Shown one piece after another: positions 42,375 through 51,500 of a DNA stretch of 64,000 nucleotides. The translations under genes were made by a program, and so were the position numbers. Below the pieces are notes generated by a model. It did no database searches. It was not told the DNA's origin and saw only the letters and a program-made list of their open reading frames with translations. This DNA comes from Streptomyces sp. Q6 (GTDB lineage Bacteria > Actinomycetota > Actinomycetes > Streptomycetales > Streptomycetaceae), in NCBI RefSeq assembly GCF_036967205.1, contig NZ_CP146022.1:8184001-8248000 (forward strand). The letters are read 5' to 3'. The number at the start of each line of letters is the position of its first letter. The first letter of the stretch is position 1.

Positions 42375-43989
42375 GCGCCGCGTCCACGATCGCCTGGGCC
42401 TCGCTCTGCACCTGCGCGAGATGCTCAGCCCCGCGGAACGACTCGGCGTAGATCTTGTACACGTCCTCCGTGCCGCTGGGGCGCGCCGCGAACCACGCGT
42501 TCTCGGTGGTCACCTTCAGCCCGCCGATCGCCGCGCCGTTGCCCGGCGCCTCGGACAGCCGGGCCGTGATCGGCTCGCCCGCGAGGGTCTCCGCGGTGAT
42601 CGCGTCCCCGGTGAGCTTGGCCAGACGCGCCTTCTGCTCCTTGGTCGCCTTGGCGTCGATCCGGGCGTACGCGGCGCCCGACGCCCCGTGCCGCTCGGCG
42701 AGTTCGGCGTAGTACACCGACGGCGTCTTCCCGGTGACGGCGGTGATCTCGGCGGCGAGCAGCGCCAGCAGGATGCCGTCCTTGTCGGTCGTCCACACGC
42801 TGCCGTCCTTGCGGACGAAGCTCGCCCCGGCGCTCTCCTCGCCGCCGAACGCCACCGAGCCGTCGACCAGGCCGGGCACGAACCACTTGAACCCGACGGG
42901 GACCTCGACGAGTTCGCGGCCGAGCGAGGCGGCGATCCGGTCGATGACGGCGCTCGACACCAGCGTCTTGCCGATCGCCGCGGACGCCGACCACCGCGGC
43001 CGGTGCGAGAACAAGTAGTGAATGGCGACGGCCAGATAGTGGTTCGGGTTCATCAGACCCGCGTCCGGCGTGACGATGCCGTGCCGGTCGGCGTCGGCGT
43101 CGTTGCCGGTCAGCAGATCGTAGTCGTGGCGGCGGGCGAGGACCGACGCCATCGCGGGCGCGGACGACGGGTCCATCCGGATCTTGCCGTCCCAGTCCAG
43201 CGTCATGAACCGCCAGGTCGGGTCGGTCTCCGGGTTCACCACGGTCAGATCGAGCCCGTACATCTCGGCGATCCGCGACCAGTAGTGGACACTCGCGCCG
43301 CCCAGCGGGTCGGCGCCGATGCGCACGCCGGCCGTCCGGATGGCGTCCACGTCGACGATGTCCTTGAGGTCCTCGACGTACCGCTCCCGGAAGTCGTACG
43401 GCTCCCAGGCGGCCTGGTCCGCCGAGCGCGGAGCCCAACTCGGGTCCTCGAGCAGCTCGTTGGCGCGCTGCGCGATCCACGACGTGGTCGTCGAGTCGGC
43501 GGGGCCGCCGTGCGGCGGGTTGTACTTGAAGCCGCCGTCGCGCGGCGGGTTGTGGCTCGGCGTGATCACGATGCCGTCGGCGCGGTCGGCGGACTCGTCC
43601 CGGTTGTGGCGCAGGATCGCGTGGCTGAGGGCTGGCGTCGGCACGAAGTCGTCGTTCGCGTCGGCCTTCACCCGCACGCCGTGCGCCGTCAGGACGCCGA
43701 GCGCCGTCTTCAGCGCGGGCTTCGACAGGGCGTGCGAGTCGGGGCCGATGAACAGGGGGCCCGTGATGCCCTCGGCCGTGCGGTGCTCCACGATGGCCTG
43801 CGTGATCGCGGCGATGTGCTTCTCGTTGAAGGCGCCGTCGAGGCTGGAGCCGCGATGGCCACTCGTACCGAAGACGACACGCTGCTCGGGGCGCGTGACG
43901 TCGGGCTCCCTCGTGTAATAGGCGTCGATCAGCTCCTCGATGTCGACGAGGTCGTCCGGCCGGGCGGGGGTTCCAGAGCGGTCAGTCAT
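42367..43989 (-). CDS. pgm: Phosphoglucomutase (alpha-D-glucose-phosphate-specific)
   Basis: 540 residues, full length for the Pgm class. Motifs in order: [17 protein letters not shown], the phosphoserine loop [19 protein letters not shown], the metal loop [11 protein letters not shown], the sugar-specificity loop [11 protein letters not shown], and the phosphate-binding loop [17 protein letters not shown]. It interconverts glucose-1- and glucose-6-phosphate for glycogen, trehalose and wall precursor synthesis. ATG 43989 begins the conserved N-terminus. It overlaps the converging hydrolase gene by eight bases. Confidence 0.96.
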   Translation of the reverse strand: MTDRSGTPARPDDLVDIEELIDAYYTREPDVTRPEQRVVFGTSGHRGSSLDGAFNEKHIAAITQAIVEHRTAEGITGPLFIGPDSHALSKPALKTALGVLTAHGVRVKADANDDFVPTPALSHAILRHNRDESADRADGIVITPSHNPPRDGGFKYNPPHGGPADSTTTSWIAQRANELLEDPSWAPRSADQAAWEPYDFRERYVEDLKDIVDVDAIRTAGVRIGADPLGGASVHYWSRIAEMYGLDLTVVNPETDPTWRFMTLDWDGKIRMDPSSAPAMASVLARRHDYDLLTGNDADADRHGIVTPDAGLMNPNHYLAVAIHYLFSHRPRWSASAAIGKTLVSSAVIDRIAASLGRELVEVPVGFKWFVPGLVDGSVAFGGEESAGASFVRKDGSVWTTDKDGILLALLAAEITAVTGKTPSVYYAELAERHGASGAAYARIDAKATKEQKARLAKLTGDAITAETLAGEPITARLSEAPGNGAAIGGLKVTTENAWFAARPSGTEDVYKIYAESFRGAEHLAQVQSEAQAIVDAALS

Positions 43990-44090
43990 GGCAGCAGTCT
44001 CCCACCTGCGGCGATGGCCGCCCACAGGTGGTCGGGGACCGTTCGGGGCGCTCCGGTCGCCGCCGCGAACGTCCGCGCCTAGCCTGAAGC

Positions 44091-45038
44091 ATGGCTTCCG
44101 GCAGCACGAAGGCGATCGTGGCCGCTCTCGCGGCGAACCTGGCGATCGCGGTGGCGAAGTTCGTGGCGTACCTCTTCAGCGGTTCGTCGTCGATGCTCGC
44201 CGAGAGCGTCCACTCGCTGGCCGACTCCGGCAACCAGGGTCTGCTGCTGCTCGGCGGGAAGCGGGCCCGGCGTGCGGAGACGCCGCAGCACCCCTTCGGA
44301 TACGGGCGCACCCGCTACATCTACGCGTTCCTCGTCTCCATCGTGCTGTTCTCGCTCGGCGGCATGTTCGCGCTGTACGAGGGCTACGAGAAGATCCGGC
44401 ACCCGCACGCGATCGAGCACTGGTACTGGCCGGTCGGCGTGCTGGTGTTCAGCATCGTGGTCGAGTTCTTCTCGCTGCGCACCGCCGTCGTCGAGTCGAA
44501 CGCGGTGCGCGGCGGCAAGTCGTGGCGGGACTTCGTCCGGCACTCCAAGGCACCGGAACTCCCCGTCGTCCTCCTGGAGGACATCGGCGCGATGATCGGC
44601 CTCGTACTGGCCCTCGCCGGCGTCGGTCTCGCCCTCGCCACCGGCGACGGAGTCTGGGACGGCATCGGCACGCTGTGCATCGGCGTCCTGCTCGTCGCCA
44701 TCGCGATCGTGCTCGCGGCGGAGACGAAGTCGCTGCTGCTCGGCGAGGCGGCGGGGCCCGAGCACGTGGCCCGGATCGAGGCGGCGCTCGTCGACGGCGA
44801 ATCGGTCACCGGCGTCCTGCACATGCGCACGCTCCACCTGGGCCCCGAGGAACTCCTCGTCGCCGCGAAGATCGCCGTACGCGACGACGACACGGTGGCG
44901 CGGGTGGTCGCCGCGATCGACGCGGCGGAGGCGAGGGTGCGCGCGGCGGTCCCGATCGCCCGGGTCATCTATCTCGAACCGGATCTGCCGCGCACGCCCT
45001 CGACTCCTGTGGCCGACGGGGGAGTTCAGTCCTCCTGA
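44091..45038 (+). CDS. Cation diffusion facilitator (CDF) family transporter
   Basis: 315 residues with six membrane spans in the first 215 residues and a cytoplasmic C-terminal metal-binding-like domain. The family metal site is recognisable in [23 protein letters not shown] (HxxxD, helix 2), with a second site in [17 protein letters not shown] (ExxxD-like, helix 5). It would export a divalent cation such as zinc, manganese or iron. It converges with the HTH-Clp-N gene with a 13-bp overlap. Confidence 0.92.
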   Translation: MASGSTKAIVAALAANLAIAVAKFVAYLFSGSSSMLAESVHSLADSGNQGLLLLGGKRARRAETPQHPFGYGRTRYIYAFLVSIVLFSLGGMFALYEGYEKIRHPHAIEHWYWPVGVLVFSIVVEFFSLRTAVVESNAVRGGKSWRDFVRHSKAPELPVVLLEDIGAMIGLVLALAGVGLALATGDGVWDGIGTLCIGVLLVAIAIVLAAETKSLLLGEAAGPEHVARIEAALVDGESVTGVLHMRTLHLGPEELLVAAKIAVRDDDTVARVVAAIDAAEARVRAAVPIARVIYLEPDLPRTPSTPVADGGVQSS

Positions 45039-45757
45039 GCGGCGCTCAGCTCCGCGAGCGCCGCGCGGATGTGCTCCTCGGCCCTGTCCTTGTCGATGCC
45101 GAGGCCGGAGAGCAGCCCCGACCCGTTCTCGTGCTCCAGGAGCGCGAGCAGGATGTGCTCGGTGCCGACGTAGTTGTGCCCGAGGCGCAGCGCCTCACGG
45201 AACGTCAGTTCCAGCGCCTTCTTGGCGTCCGCGTCGAACGGCACCAGGGCCGGGGTCTCCTCGGAGGCGGCGGGGAGCTGGGCCGCGGCCTCCTGCCGGA
45301 CGGTGTCGAGGAGGACGTCCTGCGCGAGGATCGCCCTCGCGCCCAGTCCCTCGCGCTCGTGCACGAGACCGAGGATCAGATGGGCGGTGCCGATCGTGGT
45401 GTTCTTGGCGGCGTGCGCCTCGTTCTGCGCGGCCACCACCACGTTCCTGGCGCGTGTGGTGTAGCGGTTGAAGCCCTGGCTCGGGTCGAGGTCGTTCTCC
45501 GAGCCCTTGGGCACGAAGCGCTTCTGCGCGGCCTGGCGGGTGACACCCATGCTCTTGCCGATGTCGGTCCAGGAGGCGCCGGACCGACGGGCCTGGTCGA
45601 CGAAGTGGCCGATCAGGTGGTCGGCGACGTCACCGAGGTGGTCCGCCGCGATGACCGCGTCCTGGAGCTGGTCGAGGGCGTCGGTGTGGACCTTCTTGAT
45701 GGCCTCGATCAGGTCGTCGAGGCGTACGGGCTGGGAGGGGCCGACTGAATGCGTCAT
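45026..45757 (-). CDS. HTH plus Clp N-terminal (double Clp-N) domain protein, putative autoregulator
   Basis: 243 residues. An HTH-like segment lies near 57-80 (RRSGASWTDIGKSMGVTRQAAQKRF). Two Clp-N repeats follow: FNRYTTRARNVVVAAQNEAHAAKNTTIGTAHLILGLVHE at about 96-135 and FDADAKKALELTFREALRLGHNYVGTEHILLALLEHENG at about 170-210. There is no AAA+ ATPase module, so it is not an unfoldase. It could be a DNA-binding sensor that uses the Clp-N fold to recognise substrate proteins or phosphoarginine (speculative). A remarkable TTGACAC operator lies immediately upstream. Confidence 0.85.
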   Translation of the reverse strand: MTHSVGPSQPVRLDDLIEAIKKVHTDALDQLQDAVIAADHLGDVADHLIGHFVDQARRSGASWTDIGKSMGVTRQAAQKRFVPKGSENDLDPSQGFNRYTTRARNVVVAAQNEAHAAKNTTIGTAHLILGLVHEREGLGARAILAQDVLLDTVRQEAAAQLPAASEETPALVPFDADAKKALELTFREALRLGHNYVGTEHILLALLEHENGSGLLSGLGIDKDRAEEHIRAALAELSAAQED

Positions 45758-45769
45758 GAGGCAACCCTA

Positions 45770-45812
45770 GGTTGACACTCCACAGGTGTCAACCAAGAGT
45801 TGACACCTGTGG
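45770..45812. promoter_or_regulatory. Triple TTGACAC operator upstream of the HTH-Clp-N gene
   Basis: GGTTGACAC at 45770-45778 and GTGTCAACC at 45786-45794 form a 9-bp perfect dyad. The second arm is also part of a 14-bp perfect dyad: CCACAGGTGTCAAC at 45780-45793 and its complement at 45799-45812, with a 5-nt centre. So three TTGACAC half-sites interlock within 43 bp, starting 13 bp before the gene's ATG. TTGACA also looks like a -35 box, so binding could set promoter activity. Confidence 0.75.
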
Positions 45813-45822
45813 GGGGCGGCTC

Positions 45823-45940
45823 GCTCGGGCGGCCGGGGGGCTCGGGCGGGCGAGAGGTTCGGGCGGCCGGAAGGTTCGGACGGGCGAGGGTTCAGGCGAG
45901 GGGTGGGTTCAGACGAGCGGCGGGTTCAGCCGGCGGAATC
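45823..45940. repeat. Degenerate 17-bp tandem repeat running into the aldo/keto reductase 3' end
   Basis: Seven units start with GCTC or GTTC at 45823, 45840, 45857, 45874, 45890, 45907 and 45924; spacing is 17 bp except one of 16. The consensus is about G(T/C)TC(G/A)G(G/A)CG(G/A)GCG. The last units overlap the final codons and stop of the aldo/keto reductase gene (stop at 45909-45911); the rest is intergenic. It looks like slippage expansion of the gene's 3' end. Confidence 0.65.
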
Positions 45941-46943
45941 CGGCCTGGGTCCGGTACGGGTAGTAGGGGTACGGCGCCATGACCTCGCTCGCGGCGTCGA
46001 GGCGTGCGACCTGCTCGGGCGTGAGCTCCCAGCCGACGGCGCCGAGGTTCTGCTCCAACTGCTCCTCGTCGCGGGCGCCGATGAGCACGGTCGCCACGGT
46101 GGGCCTGCACAGCAGCCAGTTCAGGGCGATCTGCGGGATCGTGCGCTCCGTCTCCTTCGCGATCTCGTCGAGCGCGTCGACCACCCGGTACAGGTGCTCG
46201 TCCTCGATGGGTGGCCCGAACTGTGCCGTTCGGTGCAGTCGGCTGTTCGTCGGCAGTGGCTGCCCGCGGCGGATCTTCCCGGTGAGCCGGCCCCAGCCCA
46301 GCGGGCTCCACACCACCGCGCCGACCCCCTCCTCCTTCGCGAGCGGCATCAGTTCCCACTCGTAGTCGCGGCCGACGAGCGAGTAGTAGACCTGGTGCGC
46401 CACGAACCGCGGACGCCCGTGCTTCTCCGCTGCCGAGAGGCCCTTCATCAGCTGCCAGCCCGCGTAGTTGGAGACGCCGGTGTAGCGGATCTTGCCCGCC
46501 CTGACCAGGTCGTCGAGGGTGGCGAGCACCTCCTCCACCGGGACGGCGGCGTCGTAGGCGTGGAGCTGGAAGAGGTCGATGTGGTCGGTGTCGAGGCGGC
46601 GCAGCGCGGCCTCGACGGACCGGACGAGGCGGGAGCGGGAGACTCCGGCGTCGTACGGTCCCTCACCCGTGGGCAGGGCGGCCTTGGTGGAGATGAGCAC
46701 CTGGTCGCGGCGGCCCTTGAGGGCCGCGCCGAGCACCTCCTCCGAGGCGCCGTCCGAGTAGACGTCGGCCGTGTCGAAGAGGGTCACCCCGTGGTCCAGG
46801 CTCAGATCCACCATGCGGCGCGCCTGGTCGACGCCGGAGGTGCCCCAGGCCGAGAAGAGCGGGCCGCGCCCGCCGAAGGTGCCGGCGCCGAAACTCAGCG
46901 CGGGAACCTTCAGGCCGGACGTCCCCAACTGTCGGTACTCCAT
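45909..46943 (-). CDS. Aldo/keto reductase (voltage-gated K+ channel beta-subunit-like)
   Basis: 344 residues, a TIM-barrel NADPH-dependent reductase. The catalytic tetrad is visible: D57, Y62 (TLFDTADVYSDG), K87 (ISTKAAL) and H128 (DLFQLHAYD). YTGVSNYAGWQLMKG and VWSPLGWGRLTGKI follow. The substrate aldehyde or ketone is unknown. The C-terminus FRRLNPPLV is made by the repeat array at 45823-45940. A perfect palindrome 100 bp upstream of the ATG suggests a dedicated repressor encoded elsewhere. Confidence 0.93.
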   Translation of the reverse strand: MEYRQLGTSGLKVPALSFGAGTFGGRGPLFSAWGTSGVDQARRMVDLSLDHGVTLFDTADVYSDGASEEVLGAALKGRRDQVLISTKAALPTGEGPYDAGVSRSRLVRSVEAALRRLDTDHIDLFQLHAYDAAVPVEEVLATLDDLVRAGKIRYTGVSNYAGWQLMKGLSAAEKHGRPRFVAHQVYYSLVGRDYEWELMPLAKEEGVGAVVWSPLGWGRLTGKIRRGQPLPTNSRLHRTAQFGPPIEDEHLYRVVDALDEIAKETERTIPQIALNWLLCRPTVATVLIGARDEEQLEQNLGAVGWELTPEQVARLDAASEVMAPYPYYPYRTQAGFRRLNPPLV

Positions 46944-47042
46944 GTCGATCCCCTTGCCGCGTCGATGAGTTGAAGCCGCGAGCGCTTTAATGGGACGTTG
47001 GCCCCGTTAGTGCGTGCCGCAACTCTAGCAAGTCCGGAGCTG

Positions 47043-47064
47043 TAAAGGAACCATGGTTCCTTTA
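47043..47064. promoter_or_regulatory. Perfect 22-bp palindrome upstream of the aldo/keto reductase gene
   Basis: TAAAGGAACCA followed immediately by its reverse complement TGGTTCCTTTA. It lies 100 bp upstream of the reductase ATG at 46943 and overlaps the stop codon of the kinase-like gene, which is on the same strand. A and T content is high for this genome. It looks like the operator of a dimeric winged-helix regulator such as HxlR or PadR type; no such gene is nearby. Confidence 0.65.
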
Positions 47065-48015
47065 GTGGAGAGCCTTGGCGATGTACTCGTCCGGATACGG
47101 GGTCCGCTTGCTGTCGCCCGTGAGCCGGTCCAGGAAGTCGTCGAAGACCGCGAGCGCGGGCGCGTGCGGAGCGAGCAGTCGGGTCACCGCCTGGGGATTC
47201 CCCGGCGGCAGGTGGTGGCGCCGCAGGTGACACAGCGACAGCAGGGAGTCGTACGCGGGAAGATGCCGGACGAGGAACTCCCGCTCCTGCGCACTGAGTC
47301 GGAAGCGGGAGCTGAGGGCGAGACCGAAGTCCGTGAAGAGGATCCGCTCGCCGTCCGTGAGCAGATTCCGCAGATGCGCGTCGAAGTGCACGACGCCCTG
47401 TTCCCGCAGGAAGTCGGTACCGCGCGCCAGCTCCCGCAGCACCCACCGGTACGCGGCGACGTCGTCACCGCGCGCCCCGAGCCACTGCGCGACCGTCTGC
47501 GGCACGAACTCCAGGAACAGCACCAGGCTGTGCCGCGCCGCCGCCAGCTCCTCCAGACGGTCCCGCACGGCGGGGGAGTGGTCCCAGTGGGCCACGGCGC
47601 CGTCGATCCCGCCGAGTTCGTCCATGAAGCCCTCGGGCGGCGTGTCCGGCAGCACCCGCCAGTGATACGTCAGCGGAAAGCCGTCGTACGCGCCCGACAG
47701 CACCCAGTTCGTCGTCATCACATGCAGTGCGAGCTCCCGCCACGCGCCGAACCCGGCCGACCCGACGCCGTACTGGTAGAAGTCCGGAAGCCCGAAGAGG
47801 TTCGCGGTGGAGCGCACATGCTCGGGTCTCGACTCGCGTTCCGTGAGCGGCACCCGTTTGACGAACACCGGCGTCCCCTCGACGTCGAGCACACCGGAGC
47901 GCCCGCCCACTCCGGGGTCACCGGCCTGGGCCCGCTCGATCCGGTCGCGCAGCGCACGGTCGTCGATCAACGCGAGAGCGGTGGAGAGCCGGGCGTGTTC
48001 GGTGCGGCGGTGCAT
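47062..48015 (-). CDS. Protein-kinase-fold phosphotransferase-like protein
   Basis: 317 residues. Kinase-fold landmarks: VFVKRVPL near residue 50 (lysine of the N-lobe), LVLFLEFVPQTVAQWL (hinge), the catalytic loop VVHFDAHLRNLL and the metal loop LFTDFGLALS. It lacks the usual glycine loop and activation segment, so it resembles APH/RIO-like kinases more than Ser/Thr kinases. The substrate is unknown. ATG 48015 has AGGAG six bases upstream and is preferred to TTG 48021. Confidence 0.82.
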   Translation of the reverse strand: MHRRTEHARLSTALALIDDRALRDRIERAQAGDPGVGGRSGVLDVEGTPVFVKRVPLTERESRPEHVRSTANLFGLPDFYQYGVGSAGFGAWRELALHVMTTNWVLSGAYDGFPLTYHWRVLPDTPPEGFMDELGGIDGAVAHWDHSPAVRDRLEELAAARHSLVLFLEFVPQTVAQWLGARGDDVAAYRWVLRELARGTDFLREQGVVHFDAHLRNLLTDGERILFTDFGLALSSRFRLSAQEREFLVRHLPAYDSLLSLCHLRRHHLPPGNPQAVTRLLAPHAPALAVFDDFLDRLTGDSKRTPYPDEYIAKALH

Positions 48016-48209
48016 GAGCAACTCCTGGACGTGGACGGGTGGTCGGACGGGCGCGCCCGGCTGCCCATCCTGCTCTCTCCCCGCCCGCTCGCGTCAGGTG
48101 ATCCGCCGTGCGCATTCCGGCGTGACGCGCTCGGACACGCGCGAGGAGGCGTGCACGCCCGCGGAGCCGTGTGATCGCGGGAACGGGCGATGAGGGAGAA
48201 TCCCCGACC

Positions 48210-48992
48210 ATGTCCCACGCACAGGCGGCCGACGGCGCCGCGCTCCACTACGAAGTCCGCGGCAGTGGCGCCCCGTTGGTCCTGCTCGCCGGCCAGTCGA
48301 ACAACCACCGCTGGTGGGAGGCGGTGCGCGAGCGCTTCGAAGCGGCCTTCACCACCGTCGTCATGGACTGGCGCGGCACGGGCGCGAGCGACGCACCCGA
48401 CACCGACACGTACAGCACCCCGAACTTCGCCCGCGACGTCGTCGCCGTCCTCGACCACGCGGGCATCGCCCGCGCCCACGTCTACGGCACGTCGATGGGC
48501 GGCCGCGTCGCCCAATGGCTGGCCGCCGACCACGCGGAGCGCGTCGACCGCCTCGTCCTCGGCTGCACGTCACCGGGCGCGCCGCACGGCATCGAACGCG
48601 GCCCCGCCGTCCGCAAGGCCCTGGCCGACCCGGCCACCGTCCACGCCACGCTGCTCGACCTCATGTACACCCCGGCGTACGTCGCCGCGCACCCCGGGCC
48701 GTTCCACACGCTCGGCGACCCGGCGATGCCCGCGCACGCCCGCCGCCGTCATCTGCGCGCCAGCGCCCGCCACGACGCGTGGGACGCGCTGCCCCGCATC
48801 ATCGCCCCGACCCTCGTCGTGCACGGCTCCGACGACGACTTCAACCCCACGGCGAACGCCCCGCTGATCGCCGACCGCGTCCCCGGCGCGCGCCTCCAGA
48901 TCGTCCCCGGTGGCCGCCACGCCTACTTCGAGGAGTGCGCCGACCGGGCGACACCTCCGGTCGTCGACTTCCTGAAGGGCGGTCCCCGTTGA
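48210..48992 (+). CDS. Alpha/beta hydrolase
   Basis: 260 residues, a soluble alpha/beta hydrolase. The nucleophile elbow is GTSMGG (S95), the acid lies in HGSDDDFNP (about D209), and the base is H237 in PGGRHAYFEE. DWRGTGASDAPD, which corresponds to the usual oxyanion-region strand, is also typical. The substrate ester or lactone is unknown. GAGGGAGAA precedes the ATG. Its stop overlaps the TTG start of the MurJ-like gene, suggesting translational coupling, although the two functions have no obvious link. Confidence 0.9.
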   Translation: MSHAQAADGAALHYEVRGSGAPLVLLAGQSNNHRWWEAVRERFEAAFTTVVMDWRGTGASDAPDTDTYSTPNFARDVVAVLDHAGIARAHVYGTSMGGRVAQWLAADHAERVDRLVLGCTSPGAPHGIERGPAVRKALADPATVHATLLDLMYTPAYVAAHPGPFHTLGDPAMPAHARRRHLRASARHDAWDALPRIIAPTLVVHGSDDDFNPTANAPLIADRVPGARLQIVPGGRHAYFEECADRATPPVVDFLKGGPR

Positions 48993-50629
48993 GCGGGACG
49001 GCACGAATAGCCGGGCCGCGGGCCGAGCCGGACCAGCCCTCGCTCGCGCGGTCCTCCCTGCTCATGGCGGCGGGCACGATCGTCTCCCGCGCCACCGGCA
49101 TCATCCGCCAGGTCCTCCAGGCCGCCGCCCTGGGCACCGGCCTGTACGCGAGCACGTACAACACCGCGAACACCGTCCCCACGAGCCTGTACACCCTGCT
49201 CATCGGCGGCGCCCTGAACTCCGTCCTGGTGCCCCAACTCGTGCGCGCCCGCGCCGAACACGCCGACGGCGGCCGCGCCTACGAACAACGCCTCGTCACC
49301 CTCGTCGTCTGCGTCCTCGGCCTCGGCACGGCCCTCGCCGTGTGGGCGGCGCCGCAGATCGTCGGCATCTACATGAACGACACGCCCGCCCACCACCGGG
49401 CCTTCGAACTCACCGTCGTCTTCGCCCGCTTCCTGCTGCCGCAGATCTTCTTCTACGGGCTGTTCGCGATGTTCGGCCAAGTCCTGAACGCACGCGGCAG
49501 GTTCGGCGCCATGATGTGGACCCCGATCCTCAACAACATCGTCCTCATCGGCATGTTCGCCGCCTACCTGGCGCTGCTCACCCTGCCCCGCAGTCCTGAC
49601 GACGTGACCGCCGCCCACATCCGGGTCCTCGGCCTCGGCACCACCCTCGGCATCGCCGTCCAGGCACTCGCCCTGATCCCCTTCGCCCGCGCGGCCGGGT
49701 TCCGGCTGCGACCCCGCTTCGACTGGAAGGGCACCGGGCTCGGCAGGAGCATCCAGGCCGCCCGCTGGACCCTGCTGCTCGTCCTCGCCAACCAGGTCTC
49801 GCTCGCCGTCGTCACCCACTTCGCCAACGCCGCCGACACCGCGCTCCCGGACGACGGCGTCGGCTACACCGCGTACACCTACGCCCAGACGATCTGGCTC
49901 CTGCCGCAGTCCATCGTCACCGTCTCCCTCGTCATGGCCCTGCTGCCCCGGATGAGCGCCGCGGCCGTCGCGGGCCGCATCGACGACGTGCGCGCCGACC
50001 TGTCCCGCGCCCTGCGCGCCACCGGCGCCGTGATCGTGCCCGCCGGATTCCTCTTCGTGGCCCTCGGGCCCCAGATCGCCGCCCTGCTCTTCGGACACGG
50101 CCTCGCCGACCCCGGGCCGATCGGCCACATGCTCCAGGCGTTCGGGCTCGGTCTGATGCCGTTCTCCGCGCAGTACCTGATGCTGCGCGGGTTCTACGCC
50201 TTCGAGGACACCCGCACCCCGTTCCTCACCGCCGTCTGGATCGGCGCCGTCAACATCGCGCTCGCCTGCGCCTGCCACTGGCTGCTGCCCACGCGCTGGG
50301 CCGTCACCGCGATGGCCGCCTCCTACGCGGTGTCGTACGGCGTCGGGCTGCTGCTCACCGCCCGGCGGCTGCGGCGCCGGCTCGACGGACGGATCGACGG
50401 CCGCCGCCTCCTGCGCGCCTACGGGAAGCTGACCCTGGCCGCCGGGATCACCGCGGCCGCCGCCTGGGCGACCGCCCGCGCCTGCGGCGAAGCGTGGGAC
50501 GACGGAACGACCGGCACCGCCGTGGCCCTCGGCGCGGGCGCCCTGGTCATGGCCGCCGGCTTCCTGGCCCTGGCCCGGCTGCTGCGCATCGACGAACTGC
50601 GTAGGCTGCCGTTCGGCCGATCCCACTGA
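48989..50629 (+). CDS. murJ: MurJ/MviN-type lipid II flippase-like protein
   Basis: 546 residues with 14 predicted membrane spans in the MOP-exporter fold. MurJ signatures: ARSSLLMAAGTIVSRATGIIRQVLQA, the Asn/Thr-rich YNTANTVPTSLYTLLIGGALNSVLVPQL, and MLRGFYAFEDTRTPF. It starts at a TTG overlapping the hydrolase stop (TTGA). Streptomycetes usually also have a longer MurJ with a cytosolic kinase-like domain near dnaA/parAB; this shorter copy, away from that context, may be a paralogue. The gene symbol is by similarity only. Confidence 0.87.
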   Translation: MSGTARIAGPRAEPDQPSLARSSLLMAAGTIVSRATGIIRQVLQAAALGTGLYASTYNTANTVPTSLYTLLIGGALNSVLVPQLVRARAEHADGGRAYEQRLVTLVVCVLGLGTALAVWAAPQIVGIYMNDTPAHHRAFELTVVFARFLLPQIFFYGLFAMFGQVLNARGRFGAMMWTPILNNIVLIGMFAAYLALLTLPRSPDDVTAAHIRVLGLGTTLGIAVQALALIPFARAAGFRLRPRFDWKGTGLGRSIQAARWTLLLVLANQVSLAVVTHFANAADTALPDDGVGYTAYTYAQTIWLLPQSIVTVSLVMALLPRMSAAAVAGRIDDVRADLSRALRATGAVIVPAGFLFVALGPQIAALLFGHGLADPGPIGHMLQAFGLGLMPFSAQYLMLRGFYAFEDTRTPFLTAVWIGAVNIALACACHWLLPTRWAVTAMAASYAVSYGVGLLLTARRLRRRLDGRIDGRRLLRAYGKLTLAAGITAAAAWATARACGEAWDDGTTGTAVALGAGALVMAAGFLALARLLRIDELRRLPFGRSH

Positions 50630-50722
50630 CCCCAGTGATCTCAGTGATTCCTGCGATCCCTCTGGTCGCGTCGGCCTCCTGGACATGTCGATCTCTTGAG
50701 TCACACCGGAGGTGCGCGAGCG

Positions 50723-51223
50723 ATGCCCGCTGCCCATGTGTCCCTGGCGGACGTGCTGACCGCGGCGGGCCCGGCCGCGACCGGCGCCCTGTGGCGCCTG
50801 GAGGGCGCGGCCCGCCAACTCGACGCCAACGTCGTACGGCTGCGCCCCGGCGCGGGCGGCGAGCCGTACGTCGAGTCGGACCTCGACGTCCTGCTCGTCG
50901 TCGCCGAGGGCCACGGCACCCTGCACCGGGCCGACGGCGACGCCGAGCTGGCCCCCGGCACCCTCGTGTTCGTGCCGCGCGGCGAGCGGCGAGCGGTCGA
51001 CGCCGGGCCCGACGGGCTCGTCTACATCACCGCCCACCGCAGGCGGCCCGGCATGACGATCGGCCGGGCCCCCACGTCGGTGACCGCCGCCGAGGGCGGG
51101 GAGGCCCCCTGTCTGCTGCCGCGGGTCTGCGCGGAGTGCGGCCGCGTCACGGAGGACGCGGCCGCACGGTTCTGCGCCCGCTGTGGAGAGCGCTTGCCCG
51201 GACAGGGATCCGGCCTTAGTTGA
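50723..51223 (+). CDS. Cupin domain protein with C-terminal zinc ribbon
   Basis: 166 residues. A single cupin barrel spans about 25-115 (VVRLRPGAGGEPYVESDLDVLLVVAEGHGTLHRADGDAELAPGTLVFVPRGERRAVDAG). The expected cupin histidines are mostly absent. A C-terminal zinc ribbon follows with two CxxC knuckles (CAECG and CARCG, 13 residues apart). The metal ribbon suggests protein or nucleic-acid contact. ATG 50723 has GGAGG about 10 nt upstream; a TTG at 50696 is less likely. Confidence 0.83.
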   Translation: MPAAHVSLADVLTAAGPAATGALWRLEGAARQLDANVVRLRPGAGGEPYVESDLDVLLVVAEGHGTLHRADGDAELAPGTLVFVPRGERRAVDAGPDGLVYITAHRRRPGMTIGRAPTSVTAAEGGEAPCLLPRVCAECGRVTEDAAARFCARCGERLPGQGSGLS

Positions 51224-51442
51224 GTCGACGTGATCACGCCAGAAGGCGCTCCCCCGACCCCGAGTGCCGCCCTGTGACAGGGATCCGACGTTCCCCTTCC
51301 GTCACTTCTCGCCACTGATTCAACACGCAAGGTTACCGAAATCCGGGGGTCCGAGATGAGTTCCCGGCCGGTCCACGGCAGACTCTCGCCCACGACGGCC
51401 GCCGAATCCCGCGGCGGCCTCGTGGGGAGGGGAAGCACCCCT

Positions 51443-51477
51443 GGGGAGCCCGCTCGTGTGGGGCGCGCGGGCTCCCC
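51443..51477. terminator. Strong hairpin between the cupin and GH16 genes
   Basis: GGGGAGCCCGC at 51443-51453 pairs perfectly with GCGGGCTCCCC at 51467-51477: an 11-bp stem with a 13-nt loop. It lies 23 bp beyond the GH16 stop (minus strand) and 220 bp past the cupin stop. It lacks a clear U-tract, as is common in high-GC genomes, and best fits a terminator of the GH16 transcript. Confidence 0.65.
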
Positions 51478-51500
51478 GTCCCGACATCGCGACGGCGACG

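Noticed and set aside
45772-45982. Small plus-strand ORFs upstream of the HTH-Clp-N gene
   Set aside because: They are produced by the 17-bp G-rich tandem repeat, have no SD, and encode only Gly/Arg-rich sequence.
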